DNA of 64,000 nt. Origin: FEB-22 sp003105195 (GTDB taxonomy: Bacteria > Pseudomonadota > Alphaproteobacteria > Rhizobiales > Xanthobacteraceae). Below are positions 57,955 through 64,000 of the stretch, piece by piece. The position numbers were made by a program, and so were the translations under genes. Within the stretch, counting starts at the first letter, position 1; each line of letters starts with the position of its first letter. Where the stretch lies: assembly GCA_027493405.1 (NCBI GenBank), contig JAOSKV010000012.1, positions 1 to 64,000 of the forward strand. Direction: 5' to 3'. The notes below the pieces were generated by a model, which was not told where the DNA came from, did no database searches, and saw nothing but the letters and a program-made list of their open reading frames with translations.

Positions 57955-59045
57955 CGACCTGGGAAGGATTGGCCAGCGAGATGCTCGCGAGCGGCGGACC
58001 GGCGGCGCTCGTCTGTCGTCAATGTCTGATGCCGGCGGAAGGTCGCGATGCCGTGATATTCCCGCCGACCTTTGCGGCGCCCGAAGGCGGCGGCAAGGCG
58101 GGATACAATATCGACGTTCTCGGCGACCCGGCCGATCCGAAGGCGCCACGTGTCGTCATCGTCGACACGGTGGGCGCACAGGCCAATCGCATGGAGCCAC
58201 TTTTCAAGAAGGTGGACGGCGAGGACTCCCCGCTTGCGCGCCTCGTGCCGCAGATCGAGATCCTGGCGGGCAACCGGACCGTCAGTCTCCTGGACGCCGG
58301 ACATCGCGCCGCCGACGCGATCGCGCGCTACTCGGAGCTGGGGCCGCGGCTGCGCGAAGCCTTCGATTCCTATCAGGCCACCGGAGATGCGACCGAGCTC
58401 GTCAAGATCGCGCCCACCTCGCTGGTCTTCGGTGCCTGGGATTCGCGCGATACCCAGGCGAAGCTGCCGCGCCTGGTCGCCTCGACGATCCGCGCTTATG
58501 ACGTGGTCGAGCTCAAGCGGTCCGCGCAGTACAATCCGCCGCTCGACTATATCGGCCTCGGTCTGATCGACGACGCCGACGACAAGAAGGTGCTCGATAC
58601 TGCCTCCGAGCTCGGCTTCCGGCACGCACCGGCCGGCGGCACGCACGGCGGCGTCGTCGTCCGCGGCGAGATCCGTCGCGAGGCCATCCTGAGCCTGACG
58701 GGGTTGCGGACGATCGGGCCGAAGGGCCCGGGCGGCGATACGCTGCGGCGCTACGTGCTCGGCCTCGCCCTGGTCGCCATGACCTACGACCGTCCTCACG
58801 ACCTGCGTCAGGGTTGCCTGCTCGTCGCCGATCCGGAGAAGCCCGCTCAATGGGAGCTCGTATCGCACGACGGCACGCGGCGGCCGTTCGCTCCGGACGC
58901 GAGCGCGGCCCTCGCTTTCGCGCAGGCCGCGGCCGCTGGCTTCGGAGTCGGCGATAGCCGCACCGTCGCCTTCGACTCGAAGGCGGCCAACGAGGCCATC
59001 AAGGAGAAGATCGGCGGAAAGCCGCGCGGCCGAAGGGGCGGATGA
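57951..59045 (+). CDS. csb1: Csb1 (Cas7-family backbone subunit, type I-G)
   Basis: A 364-residue RAMP protein that should polymerise along the crRNA as the Cas7 backbone. The GSU0053-type signature is clear: CLMPAEGRDAVIFPPTFAAP, YNIDVL, VVIVDTVGAQANRMEPLF and LAPTSLVFGAWDSRDTQ-like (here IAPTSLVFGAWDSRDTQAKL). YDVVELKRSAQYNPPLDYIG and TGLRTIGPKGPGGDTLRRYV follow. The C-terminus is basic (KIGGKPRGRRGG). Start ATG 57951 overlaps the preceding stop, and its own stop overlaps the csb2 start. This is the most diagnostic gene for calling subtype I-G. Confidence 0.92.
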   Translation: MTTWEGLASEMLASGGPAALVCRQCLMPAEGRDAVIFPPTFAAPEGGGKAGYNIDVLGDPADPKAPRVVIVDTVGAQANRMEPLFKKVDGEDSPLARLVPQIEILAGNRTVSLLDAGHRAADAIARYSELGPRLREAFDSYQATGDATELVKIAPTSLVFGAWDSRDTQAKLPRLVASTIRAYDVVELKRSAQYNPPLDYIGLGLIDDADDKKVLDTASELGFRHAPAGGTHGGVVVRGEIRREAILSLTGLRTIGPKGPGGDTLRRYVLGLALVAMTYDRPHDLRQGCLLVADPEKPAQWELVSHDGTRRPFAPDASAALAFAQAAAAGFGVGDSRTVAFDSKAANEAIKEKIGGKPRGRRGG

Positions 59046-60535
59046 CCATGCGCTGGCTCTGCGTCGAGGCGCATTTCCTGGCGGGACGGTATCACGGGTC
59101 TCGCGACGATGGCCGGCTGGCCCAATGGCCGCCCGATCCGTATCGCCTGTTCCAGGCTCTCGTCGCGGCGGGGAATCTCGGCTTTCGCCGCACCGAGTTC
59201 TCGGACGCCAAGAAGGCGGCACTGCGCTGGCTGGAGCGGCGGCCGCCGCCGGAGATCCTCGTGCCTCCGGCACGGCGCGCCAACACGTTCCGCCTCTATG
59301 TTCCGAACAACGACATGGACAAGGTGGCTCGCGCCTGGGCCAAGGGCAGCGAACCGGAGAAGCGGCCGGCCGAGTTGCGGACCGACAAGGACCTGCGGCC
59401 GCACGCGGTCGACGGCGATGCGACGGTGCGCTTCCTTTGGCCTGTCGAGGACGACGAGTGGAGCGCGGCGCAGGCCTCTGCCGAGCTGGTCTGCGCCGAG
59501 GCCCGGCACTTGCACGCCCTCGGCCTCGGCATCGATCTCGTGGTCGGGCAAGGTCGAATTCTCGGCGAGGCCGAACGACGCGCTCTCGCGGGCGACCTCT
59601 GGATCGCGGACTCCCTTCGACCGGGCTGGCGCGTGCCGGCGGAAGGTTCCCTCGACGAGCTGCTCGCGAGGCATCTGGAGCAGATCGCTCGCGTGCAGGC
59701 CGGCGGCAGCCGCGGCGCGCGGCGCTGGGTCACGCCGCCCGCGCCTCCCACGGTCTTCCGCGAGGTCGAGTACCGGCCCCGCGGCGCGGCACGCTCTCGG
59801 CCCGTGCACCTCTTCGCCCTCGCCGGCGGCGACGGCGGCTACCGCTCGTTCGATCCGCGTCAGGCGATCGAGGTCGCGGCCTGACCGCGACATGCGGCCC
59901 ACGAGATCGCCCGCCTGCCGCAGCTGAAATTCAGCAAGGCATTCGTCGAGGAGTTCGTCTGCGGCCATGGCGTCGACGCGGAGTCGAAAAACCACCGTTT
60001 CTCCTATCTGTCGCTGCCGACGATCAGTCCCAAGGGCAGGGACGGTCGCATTCGTCGCGTTCTTCTTGTCGAGCCGCCCGAGGGCGGGGGAAAGGAGGCC
60101 TCCGCGCTCGTGCGGCGGCTCGCCGGCATGCCGCTGGTGGAGGAGGGCACCGGGGAGATCAAGGCCGAGCTTCAGCCAACCGACCCCTTCGCCGACGGCG
60201 TCGCCGGACGGTATCTGCGCAAGGCACGGAAGTGGGGCTCGGTGACACCGCTCGTGCTCCCTGGCCGCGACGATCGGGACTCCCGCAAGGCCGTGGGACT
60301 CGTGATCAAGGCGCTGAGGCAGGCAGGCTATGCGGCTCCGGTCGAGGAAATCCATCTGCAGGCCGAGCCGGTCTTCGCCGGCGCCGAAATGGCAGCCCGC
60401 TATCGCGTGCCGGCCTATCTCAAGTCGTTCCCGCGCACCCACGCGATCATCACGTTCGCCGAACAGATCTCCGGGCCGATCGCTCTCGGCGCCGGCCGGC
60501 ACATCGGGCTGGGAGTGTTTGCGGCGATGGCTTGA
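59042..60535 (+). CDS. csb2: Csb2 (Cas5-Cas6 fusion, type I-G), interrupted by an in-frame TGA
   Basis: The locus encodes 497 codons including one internal stop. The N-terminal half is the Cas5-like part (CVEAHFLAGRYHGSRDDGRL, then AQWPPDPYRLFQALVAAG, the csb2 hallmark). After TGA at 59882-59884 the same frame continues with RHAAHEIARLPQLKFSKAFV, RFSYLSLPTISPKGRDGRIR and AEMAARYRVPAYLKSFPRTH, ending GRHIGLGVF at 60535. This second half is the Cas6-like processing domain that cuts the repeat RNA. Both halves are well preserved and in one frame, so either a point nonsense change occurred or two compensating indels occur around 59882-59890. A truncated protein would lose crRNA processing. Confidence 0.85.
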
Positions 60536-60907
60536 AAGACCGACGTCGCCGTCACCAGCCAAGCCAGAGGCTTCTGGAGAAACGATCAGGTTGGGGCCAG
60601 TTCAAATTCCCAGCCTGCCTCACTTATTCGACCTCCAGCCTCGCAGTTCCTCGTCCAGCTGGACGTACTCGGCCGGCACCTCCGCCTTGGCGATCGCCTC
60701 CATCTCCGCGTCGCTCAGCTCCTCGATGCGTCGCGCCCGCCGGTCCCGCCGCTCTATCCGATCGTCTTTTGAATCCTTCATGAGCTGCAACCATGCCTTC
60801 GCGGCTTACGGCTCGCAAGGTCGGGGTCTCCCAATACCCCTTGCCGTCGCGGTCCGTTCCCGCTTTGATACCCCGCAGATGCGGCCGCGTTCGGGGGGGT
60901 GTGGCGT
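60536..60907. other. Gap between interference and adaptation genes
   Basis: 372 bases break an otherwise tightly overlapped cas operon. The stretch holds a weak hairpin (CCAGA-GGCT-TCTGG, 60564-60577) after csb2 and a minus-strand small frame at 60620-60781. Its composition is less GC-rich than the flanks. No promoter for cas4-cas1 is clear. Confidence 0.5.
60620..60781 (-). CDS. Small charged protein encoded antisense within the cas locus
   Basis: A 53-residue frame from ATG 60781: MKDSKDDRIERRDRRARRIE, then ELSDAEMEAIAKAEVPAEYV and a polar end with GWRSNK. It is highly charged, probably helical, and has acidic and basic patches, a composition unlike random GC-rich shadow frames, which are arginine/alanine/proline-dominated. 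No good ribosome site is seen. I do not recognise it. It is too small for a known cas gene; a small regulator or antitoxin-like protein is possible. Treat as tentative. Confidence 0.4.
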   Translation of the reverse strand: MKDSKDDRIERRDRRARRIEELSDAEMEAIAKAEVPAEYVQLDEELRGWRSNK

Positions 60908-62644
60908 ATGGCGTCCCCTGCTTCCGAGTTCGTGTCCGCGCCGCCGGGCCAGCTGCGGCTCGAGCTGCCGGCGCCGCCGGCCACCGCCGAGACGCCGCTC
61001 GTGCCGGTGCGCATGGTCAACGAGTGGGTCTATTGCCCGCGGCTCGCCTTCCTCGAATGGGTCGACGGCGAATGGGCCGATTCCGGCGACACCGAGGAGG
61101 GGCGGCGCGTGCACGTGCGGGTCGACGCCGGCGGCGGCAGGCTGCCCGCGCCGGCCGAGACCGACGAGCGGCCGGACTTCGTCGCCCGCTCGGTGACGCT
61201 CGCCTCCGAGCGCCTCGGCATCATCGCCAAGATGGACCTGATCGAGGGCGAGGACGGCGTCGTCACGCCGGTCGACACCAAGAAGGGCAGGCGGCCGCAC
61301 GTCGCCGAGGGCGCCTACGAGCCGGAGCGCGTGCAGGTCTGCGCCCAGGCGCTCATTCTCGAGGACGCGGGCTTTCGCGTCGCCGAAGGGGCGATCTGGT
61401 ATGCGGGCTCGCGCGAGCGCGTGCGCATCGCCCTCGACGAGGAGCTGCGCGCCTCGACCCGCGCCGCGATCGCCGGCCTGCGGCTCGCCGCGGCCGCCGG
61501 GCGCCTGCCGCCGCCGCTGCTCGACAGCCCGAAATGCACGCGCTGCTCGCTCGCCGGCATCTGCCTTCCCGACGAGGTCGCCTTCTTCCGCCGCGGGCTC
61601 GCGCCGCGGCCGCTCAATCCCTCCGCCGACGCCGCCCTGCCGCTCTATGTGCAGGAGCCGGGCGCGCGCGTCGGCAAGTCGGGCGAGACGCTGGTGGTCG
61701 AGGCCGAGGCCGGCAAGACGGCGGTGCCGATCGGCGAGGTCTCCGCGCTGGTGCTGCACGGGCCGGTCTCGCTCACCACGCCGGCGGTCGGCGCGCTGCT
61801 GCGCGAGGAGATCCCGGTCACCTGGGCCTCCTCGGGCGGCTGGGTCCTCGGCCACACGGTGTCGACCGGCCACCGCAACGTGGCGATCCGCATCGACCAG
61901 TACCGCGCCGCCTTCGACGAGCCGCGCGCGCTTCGCTTCGCGCGCGGCCTGGTGGCCGCGAAGATCCGCAATTCGCGCGTCTTCCTGCGCCGCAACTTCA
62001 AGGCCGGCGACGAGGCCGCGCGCGACGCCGCGCTCGAGGCCCTCGCGCGCCTCGCCGACCGCGCGGCGCACGCCCCGGGCACGGCCGAGCTCCTCGGCGT
62101 CGAGGGCGAGGCGGCGGCGCGCTATTTCCGGCTGTTCGACACCATGCTCGGCGCCGGCGCGCGCGACTTCCCGGCCTTCGCCTTCGAGAAGCGCACGCGC
62201 CGCCCGCCGGCCGATCCGGTCAACGCCATGCTCTCCTTCGGCTATGCGCTGCTCGCGCGCAGCTGGCTCGCGGTGCTCTCCGCGGTCGGCTTCGATCCCT
62301 ATCTCGGCTTCTACCATCGTCCGCGCTTCGGGAGGCCGGCGCTGGCGCTCGACATGATGGAGCCGTTCCGGCCCATCCTCGCGGATTCCGCCGTGATCCA
62401 GGCGATCAACAACGGCGAGGTGAAGGCGGACGCCTTCGTCGCCGCCGGGCCGGCCGTGAACTTGAAGCCGCATGCGCGCCGGGCCTTCATCGCGGCCTAC
62501 GAGCGCCGGCTCGACCAGGAGGTGACCCATCCGGTGTTCGGCTATCGGGTCTCCATGCGGCGCCTGCTCGAGGTGCAGGCGCGCCTGCTCGCCCGCCATC
62601 TCGCGGGCGAGATCGAGGACTATCCGCATTACCTGGTGCGGTGA
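60908..62644 (+). CDS. cas4-cas1: Cas4-Cas1 fusion, spacer acquisition
   Basis: A 578-residue fusion that trims prespacers and integrates them. The Cas4 part (about 1-230) has iron-sulfur cysteines C43 (WVYCPRLAF) and C210, C213, C219 (KCTRCSLAGIC), with nuclease residues in LGIIAKMDLIEG and TPVDTKKGRR. The Cas1 part has catalytic Glu399 (GVEGEAAARYF), His470 (LGFYHRPRFG) and Asp482/Glu485 (LDMMEPFRP), plus the central IPVTWASSGGWVLGHTVS. All active-site residues are present. ATG 60908 is preferred because a G-run ribosome site sits before it; GTG 60899 is also in frame. Such fusions are typical of type I-G, where Cas4 selects the PAM. Confidence 0.94.
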   Translation: MASPASEFVSAPPGQLRLELPAPPATAETPLVPVRMVNEWVYCPRLAFLEWVDGEWADSGDTEEGRRVHVRVDAGGGRLPAPAETDERPDFVARSVTLASERLGIIAKMDLIEGEDGVVTPVDTKKGRRPHVAEGAYEPERVQVCAQALILEDAGFRVAEGAIWYAGSRERVRIALDEELRASTRAAIAGLRLAAAAGRLPPPLLDSPKCTRCSLAGICLPDEVAFFRRGLAPRPLNPSADAALPLYVQEPGARVGKSGETLVVEAEAGKTAVPIGEVSALVLHGPVSLTTPAVGALLREEIPVTWASSGGWVLGHTVSTGHRNVAIRIDQYRAAFDEPRALRFARGLVAAKIRNSRVFLRRNFKAGDEAARDAALEALARLADRAAHAPGTAELLGVEGEAAARYFRLFDTMLGAGARDFPAFAFEKRTRRPPADPVNAMLSFGYALLARSWLAVLSAVGFDPYLGFYHRPRFGRPALALDMMEPFRPILADSAVIQAINNGEVKADAFVAAGPAVNLKPHARRAFIAAYERRLDQEVTHPVFGYRVSMRRLLEVQARLLARHLAGEIEDYPHYLVR

Positions 62645-62650
62645 CGCGCG

Positions 62651-62944
62651 ATGGTCGAGGAGCGCCTCTACATCGTCACCTACGACATCTCGGACGACAA
62701 GCGCTGGCGGCGCGTGTTCAAGCTGATGCGCGGCTACGGCCGCTGGCTGCAGCTCTCGGTCTTCCAGTGCCGCCTCAGCGCCGCGCGCCGGGCCGAGCTC
62801 GCCCGCCGGCTCGAGGAGACGATCCACGGCCGCGACGACCATGTGCTGATCCTCGATCTCGGCCCGGCCGACAAGGTCGACCCGCGCGTGGAGAGCCTCG
62901 GCAAGTCCTTCGAGCCGGTGACGCGCAGCGCGATCGTGATATGA
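62651..62944 (+). CDS. cas2: Cas2
   Basis: A 97-residue ferredoxin-fold protein that bridges Cas1 dimers during spacer integration. It begins ERLYIVTYDISDDKRWRRVF with the conserved first-strand Asp, continues FKLMRGYGRWLQLSVFQCRL, and has the second family segment RDDHVLILDLGPADKVDPRV. Six bases separate it from cas4-cas1, so they share a transcript. The array starts about 220 bases downstream. Confidence 0.95.
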   Translation: MVEERLYIVTYDISDDKRWRRVFKLMRGYGRWLQLSVFQCRLSAARRAELARRLEETIHGRDDHVLILDLGPADKVDPRVESLGKSFEPVTRSAIVI

Positions 62945-63166
62945 TGCGTCCGCTCGTCGCCGCGGCTGCCGGCCCCTCCGCGAGCGCTCGCGTGCCCGCG
63001 CCGGTGCCGCCAGCGCTCGCGACCGGGAAAGAGCTTGCCGATCAGGCGGTTGTTTGACATGGTGAATCGCATCGGCCGGGAGCCGGACCCGCGCCCGGCG
63101 ACGCAACCGGCACCGCTCGCAGGCGGCGCGAGTCCCCTCGACCGCGCCGCCACTTGCGAGCAGGAC
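62945..63166 (+). promoter_or_regulatory. Candidate CRISPR leader between cas2 and the first repeat
   Basis: 222 bases with no gene. An exact TTGACA at 63054-63059 is the only consensus-like promoter element, about 110 bases before repeat 1, but no good -10 follows at 17 bases. The position next to cas2 and the intact first three repeats suit a leader. Unlike many leaders it is not AT-rich. Confidence 0.45.
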
Positions 63167-64000
63167 ACTTCCGCGGCGTTCGCGCCGCGGCTTCATTGAA
63201 GCATCGCGAGCGAGAAGCCCTTCGGCGTCCACTCGGCGACTTCCGCGGCGTTCGCGCCGCGGCTTCATTGAAGCAGGATCGGGGATCGCCGCGGGTGGGG
63301 CTAGGGCGCGCTGGCGGATGTGCGCGGCTTCAGGGCTGGTGACTTCCGCGGCGTTCGCGCCGCGGCTTCATTGAAGCAGGATGTACGCAATCTCGGACGC
63401 CGTGCGCCTCGACTTCCGCGGCGTTCGCGCCGCGGCCTTGAAGCGTGAGCCTGCAATTGCTGATCGGTGCGCAGCAGCAGACTTCCGCGGCGTTCGCGCC
63501 GCGGCTTCGTGAAGCGCTGGCGGAAGCTGACCGTTCCGGCGGACTGGAACTTCCGCGGCGTTCGCGCCGCGGCTTCAGTGAAGCGCGCCGACCTCGTGGT
63601 GCACCGGAAAGCCGGCGCGACTTCCGCGGCGTTCGCGCCGCGGCTTCATTGAAGGCGACCGACAACGACTTCGACACCGACAACGCGAAGGACTTCCGCG
63701 GCGTTCGCGCCGCGGCTTCATTGAAGCTCGGCCTCAACCAGGGCAGCGAGGCACGCATGCCCGGCTTCGCGCCGCGGCGGTTCATTGAAGCCTGCCGGCG
63801 GCTGCGTCCCGCATCGTTACGCTCTCGACTTCCGCGGCGTTCGCGCCGCGGCTTCATTGAAGCCCGAGGCCGGTCGCCAGGGTAAGCCCGAGAAAGGTAA
63901 GCGACCGCGGCGTTCTGAAGCGTCGCGGCTTCGTTGAAGCGCGACATACAGCCAAGTGGTTCTGAGACGAATACGCGTACTTCCGCGGCGTTCGCGCCGC
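63167..64000 (+). CRISPR. CRISPR array, 12 repeats visible (last one cut by window end), 36-nt repeat
   Basis: The consensus repeat is 36 bases, starting ACTTCCGCGGCG and ending GCTTCATTGAAGC. Repeats start at 63167, 63239, 63342, 63412, 63481, 63549, 63620, 63692, about 63756, 63828, about 63903 and 63979. Numbers 1, 2, 3, 8 and 10 are perfect. 4 to 7 have small changes in the 3' hairpin, and 9 and 11 are strongly degenerate. Eleven spacers are mostly 33-38 bases; the second is 67. The repeat can form two stems, CCGCGGCG-TTCG-CGCCGCGG and GCTTC-ATT-GAAGC. The plus-strand end ATTGAAGC resembles the common ATTGAAA(C/G) tag, favouring transcription away from cas2, but the opposite strand ends GGAAGT, so direction is not settled. 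Confidence 0.96.

Noticed and set aside
60564..60577. Hairpin CCAGA-GGCT-TCTGG after csb2 as a terminator
   Set aside because: Only five base pairs and no T-run. Too weak to call as a terminator.
63330..63947. Open frames running through the CRISPR array on both strands
   Set aside because: Repeat plus spacer is often close to 72 bases, so frames stay open and encode repeated peptide units. This is the array, not a gene.

Overview
The window is high-GC DNA from an alphaproteobacterium, most likely a member of the Hyphomicrobiales (Rhizobiales). Three things point there. The block feuNPQ-like, ccmIEFH (cycHJKL), degP, response regulator/kinase, glnE has the order known from rhizobia. Short palindromic intergenic elements of rhizobial type are present. 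An imuA-imuB-dnaE2 cassette is preceded by an alphaproteobacterial LexA box (GTTC-N7-GTTC). Genus cannot be fixed from sequence alone.

Layout. 1-1840: the 3' part of an AbiE-type toxin-antitoxin pair on the minus strand. 1841-20803: housekeeping block with a class I PHA synthase, a FeuN/FeuP/FeuQ-like signalling unit, a glycine-zipper lipoprotein, the cytochrome c maturation genes ccmI-E-F-H, a DegP/HtrA protease, a second two-component pair and glnE. 20909-29609: minus-strand genes for a PleC/DivJ-type kinase, aminopeptidase N, a CDF metal transporter, a nitronate monooxygenase and an SRAP (YedK/HMCES) protein. 29624-35320: the SOS mutagenesis cassette dnaE2-imuB-imuA with its LexA-controlled promoter. 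35448-36693: a PIN-domain toxin-antitoxin pair overlapping a GNAT gene. 36861-43112: small proteins, two membrane transporters, an AlaX tRNA-editing protein and an AraC regulator. 43204-52282: a surface-glycan or glycolipid locus in two convergent arms. One arm encodes an ABC exporter and two glycosyltransferases. The other encodes a glycosyltransferase, an adenylate-forming ligase and an unusual carrier protein-thioesterase-glycosyltransferase-like fusion. 52496-64000: a defence island with HigBA, a BrxR/CapW-like WYL regulator and a divergent type I-G (formerly I-U) CRISPR-Cas locus. That locus is cas3, csb3-like, csb1, csb2, cas4-cas1 fusion and cas2, followed by a 36-nt-repeat array running off the right edge.

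How the parts work together. In the CRISPR locus, Csb1 (Cas7), Csb2 (Cas5-Cas6 fusion) and the Csb3-like protein should form the effector complex. Cas3 degrades the target, and Cas4-Cas1 with Cas2 adds spacers. A divergently transcribed WYL protein of a family linked to phage-defence loci sits where a local repressor would. No large Cas8g/Csx17 gene is visible, so the small Csb3-like protein is the only candidate for that role.

Data quality. At least seven otherwise intact genes (feuN-like, feuQ, ccmI, ccmF, glnE, two glycosyltransferases) carry exactly one single-base insertion or deletion, mostly in G or C runs. csb2 has an in-frame TGA, and there is a poly-C tract at 13349-13453. These look like assembly errors rather than real pseudogenes, so claims of gene decay here should be treated with caution.
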